Assembly: GCA_913048295.1 (NCBI GenBank)
Contig: CAJWWK010000004.1
Location: forward strand, 1-64,000
DNA: 64,000 nt
Direction of reading: 5' to 3'
From: an uncultured Dehalococcoidia bacterium
GTDB lineage: Bacteria; Chloroflexota; Dehalococcoidia; Lucifugimonadales; Lucifugimonadaceae
In this document: in pieces, positions 16,970 to 24,802 of the stretch
Position numbering within the stretch: position 1 is the first letter of the stretch
Layout: each line of letters begins with the position of its first letter
Notes under the pieces: generated by a model
The model's input: the letters and a program-made list of their open reading frames with translations, nothing else
The model's database searches: none
What the model was told of the DNA's origin: nothing
Position numbers and translations under genes: made by a program

Positions 16970-18052
16970 TCAGGATATGGCCGGGGCCCCAATTCGCAGG
17001 TTCGGTATCACGTCGAGGTCCCAGGCGTCGCGACGACCGTTTCGGTAGTTGACGCGGCCGCTCATCGCGATCATCGCACCGTTGTCTGTACACAGCTCGA
17101 CCGGGGGAACCGCAACCGGGACAGGGGAGCTGGCGACCAGGGTTTCACGCAGTTGCCGGTTGGCCGCGACGCCGCCGACCAGCACTATTCCCGCGCAGTT
17201 CTCCCGTACGGCCGCGGCGATGGTCTTGGTGACCAGCACGTCGACGACTGAATCCTGAAAGGCCCTGGCCATTCCCGCCACTACCACGGGATCGACCTCG
17301 TCGTCGGAATTTTTTCGTGGGAAGATGCCCAGTTTACGGGCCCGGTTTATGACTGCGGTCTTCAGGCCGCTGAACGAAAACTCGTCGGTACCCTGCATCC
17401 AGGCCCGCGGAAATGGCTCGGTCTCAGGTGCGCCCTCGGCCACTCGCTGGATTTCCGGCCCCCCCGGATAGCGCAGTCCCAGTACGCGCGCCACCTTGTC
17501 GAACGCCTCTCCGGCAGCATCGTCCCTGGTCTCGCCGAGAAGCCTGAACCTGCCGTGGTCCTCGAGCAGCACGAGTTCGGTGTGCCCCCCCGAAACGACA
17601 AGGCACATGATGGGTTTTACGCCGATGGCTTGCTGAAAGGGTTTCAGTCCCGATTGACCCGGCGTTACGGCTTTGGGATCGGCGGTCAGGGCCCAGGCCG
17701 CGTAGACGTGACCGTCCATGTGGTTCACCCCGACCAGCGGGACGTCGAGCGAGGCGGAGAGGCCTTTTGCAAAATTCAGGCCGACGATCAGCGAGCCCGC
17801 CAAACCCGGGCCGTGGGTGGCCGCGATTACGCTGACATCGCGCCACTCGATACCGGCGTCGATGATTGCGCGCTCACAGACCGGGCGTATATCGAGGACG
17901 TGCTGTCTGGACGCTATTTCGGGGACGATGCCGCCGTACCGAGCGTGGATATCGACCTGCGTCGCGATTACGTTGGCGAGGACTTGGCCATCGTCGTCCA
18001 CTATGCCCACCGACGTTTCGTCGCAGCTGGTTTCAATTCCGAGAAATTTCAT
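16970..18052 (-). CDS. tsaD: tRNA threonylcarbamoyladenosine transferase TsaD
   Basis: Transfers the threonylcarbamoyl group to A37 of ANN-decoding tRNAs, together with TsaB and TsaE. The sequence is a full-length (360 aa) ASKHA-fold protein: GIETSCDETSVGIVD at the start, the metal site NHMDGHVYAA (usually HMEGH), VSGGHTELVL, FSFSGLKTAV and GGVAANRQLRE. ATG 18052 is the natural start. It is a single minus-strand gene, convergent with the PH-like protein; tsaB and tsaE are not in the window. Confidence 0.97.
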   Translation of the reverse strand: MKFLGIETSCDETSVGIVDDDGQVLANVIATQVDIHARYGGIVPEIASRQHVLDIRPVCERAIIDAGIEWRDVSVIAATHGPGLAGSLIVGLNFAKGLSASLDVPLVGVNHMDGHVYAAWALTADPKAVTPGQSGLKPFQQAIGVKPIMCLVVSGGHTELVLLEDHGRFRLLGETRDDAAGEAFDKVARVLGLRYPGGPEIQRVAEGAPETEPFPRAWMQGTDEFSFSGLKTAVINRARKLGIFPRKNSDDEVDPVVVAGMARAFQDSVVDVLVTKTIAAAVRENCAGIVLVGGVAANRQLRETLVASSPVPVAVPPVELCTDNGAMIAMSGRVNYRNGRRDAWDLDVIPNLRIGAPAIS

Positions 18053-18233
18053 TGCTATATGTCCAATGTAACCACCAGACCGGTGATTTTACCTATGCGC
18101 CCGGTGTACTTTAATGCATGATCGAAGCGAGAGCCGCTCAAATTGGCCCACGGTTCGCGGGCTGGCCGGGGGAAAGACCGACTTTTGCGGCGCGTGTCAA
18201 TGAAATTTTTACTGGATAACAAAATATCGGGGT

Positions 18234-18443
18234 GTGATTGATTTGGATTCGAATAACTGGCCTGAGTGCATGTCGTGCGGTGAGGGACGGCTGGTCCCCC
18301 TGTCAGATTTCGGGAGTCAGGGGGCGGCGGTGCACTACAAGGCCTGGGTTTGCATTAACCCCGATTGCGAGTTCAACCTGAAGATTCGCAACGGTGAAAT
18401 TCACCTGAACGAGCCGATCATCCAGGGTGCCCGAGTCCGATAG
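18234..18443 (+). CDS. Small zinc-ribbon protein
   Basis: A 69-residue protein with CMSCG near residue 13 and CINPDC near residue 45, a four-cysteine zinc ribbon, and no other domain. The frame starts at GTG 18234. Family not recognised. It lies between divergent tsaD and the sortase gene. Confidence 0.55.
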   Translation: MIDLDSNNWPECMSCGEGRLVPLSDFGSQGAAVHYKAWVCINPDCEFNLKIRNGEIHLNEPIIQGARVR

Positions 18444-18578
18444 AATTTAGCCGGTCAATCCGCCGCGGCCCTGAGGGTCGTAACTAGTGCTGAGGTTGAG
18501 ACGGCTATCACGCAAAAATCCAGCGCCCCGGCGCCCAGCAGGTTCTCGTTTAGCACGATTGCAGCTTACGCAATCGCG

Positions 18579-19382
18579 GTGCTGGGTGCTGCCCTGATCG
18601 TTGTCTCCGGCGTATACATCTACTCGCGGACGCGCTCTGGCTCTGACGCCACAGAGTTTATCTACTCAGTACCTGAGGAAAACCTTGGCGGTCACCTCGG
18701 CCGTGCGGCAGTGGCGGTTCCGCCAGCGCCGGTCACCGGTGAACGGCCCATACCACTGGAACAAAAGGCGCCCGACGTTGCCGGGTTCGCGGGCCTGTAC
18801 CCGGGAAACCTGCTGAACCCGAAATACTGGTCGGAACCGGAGTGGGCGGGTTCCGATCCGTTCGGGGGACCGACAATTCCAGACGGCTTCATCCCGGTGC
18901 TCTCGACAGATTTATTCCGCGATTTCGACCCTTCGCTGGATGCGACCGGCATGAGGATTCCCGCGATCAACGTGAATTCGAGCGTTGTAGAGCTCGCGAT
19001 ACTCGATCTCGGAAACCAGCGGGCGTACCAGACCCCGGACAACACGGTGGGTCACATCCCCCAGACCTCGTCGCCCGGGCAGCAGGGAAGCGGCTGGTTT
19101 TTCGCTCACCTTGAGAGTTATATCGCCGGCGAGGGCAGCATCTTCCGGCGTCTTCCGGAAATTACTGAACTGATAAAGCAGGACCCGGTGGACGTCTTTA
19201 TCACTACTGACGATGTGGAATTTGTTTACCGGGTGACCGGTACGAGACAGGTGCACGAAGACGACCTGAAGCTGTTCAGCGCGGACGACGCGCAGATCGT
19301 TCTCGTGACCTGCTGGCCGAGCCGGGTGTACGACCAGCGAGTGCTGGTCGATGCGACGCTGGTGGCGTACCGGCCGTTTTAG
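18579..19382 (+). CDS. Sortase-family transpeptidase, membrane anchored
   Basis: A sortase-like cysteine transpeptidase. A hydrophobic anchor (LGAALIVVSGVYIY) is followed by a long linker and a C-terminal sortase barrel: IPAINVNSSVVEL, GSGWFFAHLES (catalytic His), VFITTDDVEFVYRV, VLVTCWPSR (catalytic Cys) and YDQRVLVDATLV (catalytic Arg). GTG 18579 cuts into the anchor. The frame is open further upstream (AITQKSSAPAPSRFSFSTIAAYAIAV), so translation may begin upstream at a start I cannot identify. No pilin or LPxTG substrate is nearby. Confidence 0.75.
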   Translation: MLGAALIVVSGVYIYSRTRSGSDATEFIYSVPEENLGGHLGRAAVAVPPAPVTGERPIPLEQKAPDVAGFAGLYPGNLLNPKYWSEPEWAGSDPFGGPTIPDGFIPVLSTDLFRDFDPSLDATGMRIPAINVNSSVVELAILDLGNQRAYQTPDNTVGHIPQTSSPGQQGSGWFFAHLESYIAGEGSIFRRLPEITELIKQDPVDVFITTDDVEFVYRVTGTRQVHEDDLKLFSADDAQIVLVTCWPSRVYDQRVLVDATLVAYRPF

Positions 19383-19389
19383 GGGCGTT

Positions 19390-19427
19390 GGGCGGGGCGT
19401 TGGGCTCCGGGCGTCGTAGGACGACTT
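19390..19427 (+). repeat. 38-bp direct repeat, copy 1
   Basis: Matches 19493-19530 at about 35 of 38 positions and ends in the small hairpin GTCGT-AGG-ACGAC. Together with the palindrome between them, the two copies fill part of the 470-bp gap between the sortase and ctaA genes, in which I see no gene. Confidence 0.75.
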
Positions 19428-19442
19428 GGTCGCGCGTCGCAG

Positions 19443-19495
19443 TTCTCCCCCTCTCGATCTCCCCCATTCCGGGGGAGAGGGAAGTTAACTCCGGG
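19443..19495. repeat. Purine/pyrimidine palindrome, A family (A2)
   Basis: CTCCCCC-ATTCC-GGGGGAG hairpin followed by AGGGAAGTTAACTCCGGG. It is sandwiched between the two 38-bp direct repeats. Confidence 0.6.
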
Positions 19496-19530
19496 CGGGG
19501 CGTTATGCTCCGGGCGTCGTCGGACGACTT
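19493..19530 (+). repeat. 38-bp direct repeat, copy 2
   Basis: Partner of 19390-19427; ends in GTCGT-CGG-ACGAC, whose loop change keeps the stem intact. Confidence 0.75.
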
Positions 19531-19853
19531 GCCAGATGGCTGGCGTGAGCAAGTTGCGCAGGTCTGTTACGCGGCCACCTCCAGAGGGAAAGAAGCGCGC
19601 GGGGTCGTGGGCATGACGAGCCTTTTTGTCCTTTAATCGATGCCCGGTTTTCAGTTTTCTGCGCGATCATTGTTGCTGGTCCTCTGCGGCTATGACGACC
19701 GATTCGATTCAACTGCCCGGGCTTCGGATGCCAGGCTGCAGAGACTCCCCCGTTTCTCTATTTCGACCCGAATAGACATGACCCCGCGACACGAACTGAT
19801 AATCCCGCCCGAAAACACGCACGGGTAATCCAGGAAAGCCGGACGGCAACATA

Positions 19854-20897
19854 ATGACAGTTTCGACCCCGCCGATATGGAGGGACAGGCCGCTACTGGT
19901 ACTGCTCGCAGTTGCCGTGGTCGGGCTGGTATTGCAGATAACGCTCGGTGGAGTCGTCCGAGTCACCGGTTCCGGCGACGGCTGCCCGGACTGGCCCCAG
20001 TGTTTTGGCCGCTGGTACCCGCCGTTCGAATACCACGCGATTCTCGAATACAGCCACCGCTCTGTCGGCTCACTGGTCGGGCTGGTGATTGTCACGGCGA
20101 CCGTAAGGGTGTGGATCAAGCACCGGGGCGACCGCGTCGTGGCATGGCTGGCGACTGCGTGCCTGGCCCTGATCGCCGTTGTGGGCGGTCTGGGCGGGGC
20201 GGTGGTGCTGAACGAACTCGACCCGGCTATTCGCACCGTCCACCTGATGCTCGCCCAGATCGTCGTTCTGCTGGCGGCGCTCGCACTGGTCGCTGCGCTC
20301 TACACACGGCCCATTTTTATAAAGGGAGTGCAGGACACCACGCCTCGCAACCCACCGGACACAGGCTCGCCGTGGATCTGGGGGCGGGTAAGTAGGGAGC
20401 ACCGAAGCGCCCTTAACCTCGCCGCCGCCGCCGCGGTGCTGACACTGGTGGCCCTGCTGTCGGGTTCATATGCAGTCTGGAGGGAGGCCGGGGCCGTCTG
20501 CGCATCCTGGCCACTGTGCGGCGGGTCGATCGTCCCTGAATCGGTGCTTGCGTGGATCCATGTCACTCACCGCGTCATTTCGCTCGTCGCCATCGTCGCG
20601 GTGCTGTACGCGGGGCATCGTGCGCGGCGCCTACCGAACGTTTCGGGGGCTCTCCGCGCGGCCGCACTCGGCTCGGCCGTGCTGATCGTCGCGCAAATGC
20701 TGATGGGAGCTGCGAACCCGTGGACCACATTCGCCGAATGGGCGAGGGCCGGACACCTGAGCATGGCGACCCTGGTGTGGGTCGATATGGTGTTCATCGT
20801 GGCGCTGATTCTCCGCCCGGTCCCCCGCAGGGATTTTTATACCGGGGAGTCACTTGCACGGGACGAACAGATACCGGGAGATGCGAGTCTCGTCTAG
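19854..20897 (+). CDS. ctaA: Heme A synthase (CtaA/COX15)
   Basis: Oxidises the C8 methyl group of heme O to give heme A for aa3-type cytochrome oxidase. An eight-helix membrane protein of 347 residues. The first half has GCPDWPQCFG (paired cysteines of the extracellular loop), EYSHRSVGS and RTVHLMLAQ; the second half repeats the pattern with CASWPLCGG, HVTHRVISL and RAGHLSMATLVW, supplying heme-ligand histidines. ATG 19854 fits the family start. ctaB follows 49 bp downstream on the same strand. Confidence 0.95.
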   Translation: MTVSTPPIWRDRPLLVLLAVAVVGLVLQITLGGVVRVTGSGDGCPDWPQCFGRWYPPFEYHAILEYSHRSVGSLVGLVIVTATVRVWIKHRGDRVVAWLATACLALIAVVGGLGGAVVLNELDPAIRTVHLMLAQIVVLLAALALVAALYTRPIFIKGVQDTTPRNPPDTGSPWIWGRVSREHRSALNLAAAAAVLTLVALLSGSYAVWREAGAVCASWPLCGGSIVPESVLAWIHVTHRVISLVAIVAVLYAGHRARRLPNVSGALRAAALGSAVLIVAQMLMGAANPWTTFAEWARAGHLSMATLVWVDMVFIVALILRPVPRRDFYTGESLARDEQIPGDASLV

Positions 20898-20946
20898 GAA
20901 GGTCGCATTCGGAGCAGAGTTCACGGATACCGGTTAAAATTCTCGG

Positions 20947-21846
20947 ATGGTTACTAACGAAGCAGTAGAACGCGGTTCGGCACGGGCCCTTTTGAGCGAT
21001 TTCATCGCGCTTACAAAGCCGCGCGTGATGTCGCTGCTGCTCGTTTCTGCCATTGCGGGGGCCTTCCTGGGGGCGGGCTCGACACCGACTTTTACAGTGA
21101 TAGTCGCAGTACTTGTTGGCGGGGCGCTGGCCTCTGGCGGTGCAGCATCCCTGAACATGGCGTACGAGAGCGAGCTCGACCGGCAGATGGGCCGCACCAA
21201 GAACCGTCCAGTCGCCGAAGGCCGGATATCTGCACGCAGCGCCGTACTGTTCGGGATCGCGCTGAACGTGGCCGCGTTTATCGTGCTGGTTCTGCTAACG
21301 AACGTGCTGGCGGCATCGCTCGCACTGGCGGGGACCGCACTTTACTTCGGCCTCTACACCGTGATTCTGAAGCGGACGACGACGCAGAACATCGTGGTGG
21401 GCGGTGCCGCCGGGGCCGTTCCCCCCCTGGTTGGTTATGCCGCAGCGGCGGGCACAGTTGACCTTTCGGCGTGGTACCTGTTCGTGATCATATTTTTCTG
21501 GACGCCGCCGCACTTCTGGGCCCTGGCGATTATGATCAAGGACGACTACGCTCGCGCCGATATCCCGATGCTCCCGGTGGTTCGCGGCGTTGAGTACACG
21601 AGTAGCCAGATACTCCTCTACACCGCGGTCCTTACCGCTCTGACCATCCTGTTCGGCGCGGTGGCAGATGCACTGGGCCTGACGTACATGATCGGGGCAG
21701 CGGTGCTGGGCGGGGCGTTCTTGTGGTACGCATATCGCCTCAGGCATGAGCCTGGCAGACCGGCAGCGGCGAGGTTGTACAAGTACTCGCTGCTTTACCT
21801 GGCGCTGCTGCTGGTCCTGGTGATGGTCGATTCGGTAATCGCCTGA
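20947..21846 (+). CDS. ctaB: Protoheme IX farnesyltransferase (heme O synthase)
   Basis: UbiA-family prenyltransferase that attaches farnesyl to heme B, giving heme O, the substrate of CtaA. A 299-residue protein with about eight helices. Family motifs: FIALTKPRVMSLLL, the aspartate-rich NMAYESELDRQMGRTKNRP, a central WTPPHFWALA and DDYARADIPMLPV. It is likely co-transcribed with ctaA. The pair implies a heme A-containing terminal oxidase elsewhere in the genome and thus aerobic respiration. Confidence 0.96.
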   Translation: MVTNEAVERGSARALLSDFIALTKPRVMSLLLVSAIAGAFLGAGSTPTFTVIVAVLVGGALASGGAASLNMAYESELDRQMGRTKNRPVAEGRISARSAVLFGIALNVAAFIVLVLLTNVLAASLALAGTALYFGLYTVILKRTTTQNIVVGGAAGAVPPLVGYAAAAGTVDLSAWYLFVIIFFWTPPHFWALAIMIKDDYARADIPMLPVVRGVEYTSSQILLYTAVLTALTILFGAVADALGLTYMIGAAVLGGAFLWYAYRLRHEPGRPAAARLYKYSLLYLALLLVLVMVDSVIA

Positions 21847-21961
21847 TCGTTTGGCCGACCGCAGCCGTGAATGTCCAGGCACTGTGGCGAGCCGAATAGC
21901 CTGGGGTGCGTCGGCTGGTTGGACGCCCCCTGCGCGGTTACCGGCGTTTTCGCGTTACGAT

Positions 21962-22966
21962 GTGGGCGTGGGATTCCTGAAGACAACTTTTACGGCGTTA
22001 GGCATTGCGGCGGGCGGTTATATCGGCGTCTCATCGGCCCTCGCATCAGGTCTGATCAGGACGACTCGTGTACCCCCCGATGACACGCCCGATTCGGTCG
22101 GTCTCGACTACCGGGACGTGAACTTTATCAGCCGGGGCGGCGATGCCGAACTCGCGGGCTGGATTATTCGTCCGCAGCCGGAGTCGGAGGCAGGTTCGGG
22201 AACTGTGCCGGACGATGAAGTCGACACCCGTTCCTCAAACGCCGGGTTACGGGGGATTTCCTGGATCGCGATGGTCCACGGCGACAACGCGAGCCGCGGC
22301 GATTCGAACACGGGGATGCTCAATATCGCCCGCGCTCTGAGCCTGCGCGGATTCGGCGTTTTCATGTTCGATATGCGCGGGCAGGGTGATTCACCGACCA
22401 CCGATTCATCGTCAGGTTATTACGAGAGGCTCGACCTGCAGGGCGCTTCCGATTACCTTGTGAGCAACGGGGCCGAACGGAGTCGGATTGGCGCGCTGGG
22501 TTTCGCCCTCGGCGGGGCGGTGGCGCTGCTGGCGGGATCGAACCCGAATAACTTCGGGGCGGTCGTTTGCGATAGCGCGTTCGCCGATCTTTCGCTGGTC
22601 CTGAAGGGCTCGATGACCGGAGTCAAACGTCCGCTCGCGCTGTGGTTCCCCGGTATGAAGTTCATGGCGAAGGCCCTTTACGGAATCGATATCGCCGACG
22701 TTTCACCGGCGCGGGCCATAGCCCGTTCCGACACGCCGGTGCTCGTCATACACGGTGAGGAAGACGTTGTGATTCCGGTGGAACATGCGCGGCTGCTGGG
22801 GAGGGCGATTGGTGCGAGCTTCGACGAGATCGAAGCGGGAGAGGAGACAGTATGGACCGTGCCCGGTGCGGGGCACACAGGCGCGTTCAGAGCCCAACCA
22901 CAGATTTACATTGATAAGGTCGCCGCATTCTTCGAGAAGCACCTGAGTGCGCCCGTGACGACCTGA
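21962..22966 (+). CDS. Alpha/beta hydrolase-fold protein without nucleophile serine
   Basis: An exported or membrane-anchored alpha/beta hydrolase-fold protein. GTG 21962 starts it directly before a hydrophobic segment (FTALGIAAGGYIGVSSALASG). The fold is clear: IAMVHGDNASRGD oxyanion loop, FDMRGQGDS, DSAFADLSL, LVIHGEEDVVIP (acid) and GAGHTGAF (His). However, the nucleophile elbow reads IGALGFALGGAVAL, with Ala where GxSxG needs Ser. It is therefore either inactive as a serine hydrolase or has another role. It lies after ctaB and before the convergent ribosomal protein genes. Confidence 0.75.
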   Translation: MGVGFLKTTFTALGIAAGGYIGVSSALASGLIRTTRVPPDDTPDSVGLDYRDVNFISRGGDAELAGWIIRPQPESEAGSGTVPDDEVDTRSSNAGLRGISWIAMVHGDNASRGDSNTGMLNIARALSLRGFGVFMFDMRGQGDSPTTDSSSGYYERLDLQGASDYLVSNGAERSRIGALGFALGGAVALLAGSNPNNFGAVVCDSAFADLSLVLKGSMTGVKRPLALWFPGMKFMAKALYGIDIADVSPARAIARSDTPVLVIHGEEDVVIPVEHARLLGRAIGASFDEIEAGEETVWTVPGAGHTGAFRAQPQIYIDKVAAFFEKHLSAPVTT

Positions 22967-23034
22967 ACTGGCGCGTGATGGGAGCCAGGTTGCCCGAATT
23001 TCTGTTTGCCAAACGTGGGCGAACCTGCGGCGCG

Positions 23035-23394
23035 TTAGGCCGGAAGCGCTGTCTGGGCGAGTTTCACGACTTCGGAAAAGCCCTCGGGCTCCCGGATCGC
23101 CAGCTCTGCCAGCGACTTGCGGTCGAGTTCGATACCGGCAAGCGACATACCGTGTATGAGGTTGGCGTAGTTGATGCCGCTTGCCCTTGCGGCGGCGTTG
23201 ATTCGAACGATTTGCAGCGATCGGTTCGTGCGCTTTTTCAGGCGGCGGTGGGCCGTCGAATAGGCGAGTGCGTGAATGAGCGATTCCCTTGCGACGCGGT
23301 ACCGACGGCTCCGTGCCGCCCGGTGACCCCGCGTGGCCTTGAGCACTGCCTTATGCCGTCTTCGTGTAGTCGTTCCGCCCTTGACCCTTGCCAA
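23035..23394 (-). CDS. rplT: 50S ribosomal protein L20
   Basis: A 119-residue basic protein that binds 23S rRNA early in 50S assembly. The MARVKGGTTTRRRHKAVLKA start and SLQIVRINAAARASGINY are diagnostic. It is the last gene of infC-rpmI-rplT on the minus strand. In other bacteria L20 represses this operon by binding its mRNA. Confidence 0.97.
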   Translation of the reverse strand: MARVKGGTTTRRRHKAVLKATRGHRAARSRRYRVARESLIHALAYSTAHRRLKKRTNRSLQIVRINAAARASGINYANLIHGMSLAGIELDRKSLAELAIREPEGFSEVVKLAQTALPA

Positions 23395-23418
23395 CGTATT
23401 TCTCCTCGGTCACACACA

Positions 23419-23448
23419 ATTGCCGAACTCGTGGGTGAGCCCGGCAAT
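23419..23448 (-). promoter_or_regulatory. Hairpin in the rpmI-rplT spacer
   Basis: ATTGCCG and CGGCAAT pair (7 bp) around an inner CTC/GAG helix in the 80-nt spacer just before rplT. It could be an mRNA processing or L20-binding site, or a stabilising hairpin; function not shown. Confidence 0.35.
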
Positions 23449-23474
23449 GTAGTCAGATAATAATGCAGCTCTTG

Positions 23475-23678
23475 CTAACGAATTGCGCTGATCGCCTGCT
23501 TGATACTCTTTGCGAATTTCTTCGAATCGAGCGCCACTTTTCCGCCGAACAGGCGCTTGACCCGGGCTGCCTTGCGGCGGCGGAAGTGGCCCTTGGGGCC
23601 CTTGGTCCTGAGCACCTTGCCGGTACCACTGATGTGGAACCGCTTCTTGGCACCCTTGTGGGTCTTCATCTTCGGCAT
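23475..23678 (-). CDS. rpmI: 50S ribosomal protein L35
   Basis: A 67-residue basic protein of the large subunit. MPKMKTHKGAKKRFHISGTG is the family signature, followed by the usual lysine-rich tail. Middle gene of the infC-rpmI-rplT operon. Confidence 0.96.
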   Translation of the reverse strand: MPKMKTHKGAKKRFHISGTGKVLRTKGPKGHFRRRKAARVKRLFGGKVALDSKKFAKSIKQAISAIR

Positions 23679-23772
23679 GTTAGAAAGTTTCCGTTCTCGG
23701 TTCTGGTTGTTGACCGTTATGATTCGGCTGTGGGTCTTCTAGCTCGACCCGCACCACCTGGACCTGATCGAT

Positions 23773-24414
23773 TTATTTAATAGCTTCTGGTTCTGGCACG
23801 TTCGCGTCATCGGCCGCTGTGCTCGTTAATTCGGACTCTGCTGGCACGTCAGTGGTGGCAACTGTCGAAGCCTTAGCCTGTCGTTCTCGTTCCTTCTGCT
23901 GTGGCGACGGTGCCAGCAATATGCTCAACACCCGCCCTTCCATTCCCGGCGGTTTTTCGAGCTTCGCGACCGACGCCACACCTTCTGCAACTTTTCTCAA
24001 CACCTTCATGGCGATTTCGGGATGCGCACGCTGGCGACCCCGGAACCGAACGAACACCCTGACTTTTGCACCCTCACCAAGAAGATTTTTTGTCATCCGG
24101 ATCTTCGTTTGGATGTCGTTGTCGGACATCACCGGGCTGAGTCTTACGTCTTTCTGTTTACTGGCACTCCGCGAGATTTTGCGGGCCTCGCGCTGCTTTT
24201 TACTCTGGATAAATTTGAAGCGACCGTAATCCAGGAGCCTGCATACCGGTGGATTCTGGTTGGCCCCGACCTCAACAAGGTCGAGACCTTCGTCCTGCGC
24301 CATCTCGAGGGCGTCACGCAACTGCATCACGACCGACTCGGACGAATCCTCGCCACGAATTACCCGAACCTCATCGGCTCGAATTCGGCGATTCACCCTG
24401 AATTCTTTTGCTAT
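23773..24414 (-). CDS. infC: Translation initiation factor IF-3, probable AUA start
   Basis: IF-3 binds the 30S subunit and checks the start codon and initiator tRNA. Both domains are present: RRIRADEVRVI...GLDLVEVGANQNPPVCRLLDYGRF (N) and KDVRLSPVMSDNDIQTKI...LLGEGAKVRVFVRFRGRQ (C), plus a charged ~40-residue tail. GTG 24396 is the first ordinary start, but AGGG touches it. Six codons earlier AUA (24414) gives the family-like IAKEFRVNRR and has GGGAG with a 7-nt gap. infC is known for rare start codons that let IF-3 repress itself, so I prefer AUA. Confidence 0.9.
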   Translation of the reverse strand: MAKEFRVNRRIRADEVRVIRGEDSSESVVMQLRDALEMAQDEGLDLVEVGANQNPPVCRLLDYGRFKFIQSKKQREARKISRSASKQKDVRLSPVMSDNDIQTKIRMTKNLLGEGAKVRVFVRFRGRQRAHPEIAMKVLRKVAEGVASVAKLEKPPGMEGRVLSILLAPSPQQKERERQAKASTVATTDVPAESELTSTAADDANVPEPEAIK

Positions 24415-24802
24415 GTTTGCACTCCCTGCGACACGGGGCGTACTCCCGCCGAACTACGCTTCGACAAATCAGGCCAGATCGGGCGATTTGCGCGTACTTA
24501 TTTCCAGTGTCAATTTGATCGAACTTCAAATATACCAACCCCGTAGCCGATTCTCAATTGGGAGCCTGTACGAATCTTCACCAGCTTGCCACACGTATTA
24601 CGGGCTGAGATCGGTGCTGCGCCAGGTTATGGCTATGCTACGATTACGATTGGTAAGTATCGAGATTCGGGCGCGAATTACAGTCTCCGACGACTCAATA
24701 GAATCGTGGGGCCATGCGTTCTCATCGAAGTAACGGGTCGACACTCACACCGGCCCAGACCACCCGGGTATTAGCGGGAACAGGATCGGACGGCCAGGAC
24801 AT
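24415..24802. other. Divergent intergenic region infC/ftsH
   Basis: About 390 bp without a gene. It must hold the promoters of the minus-strand infC operon and of ftsH. A TATGCT-like -10 sequence occurs near 24650 on the plus strand, but I cannot pair it convincingly with a -35 box. Confidence 0.4.
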
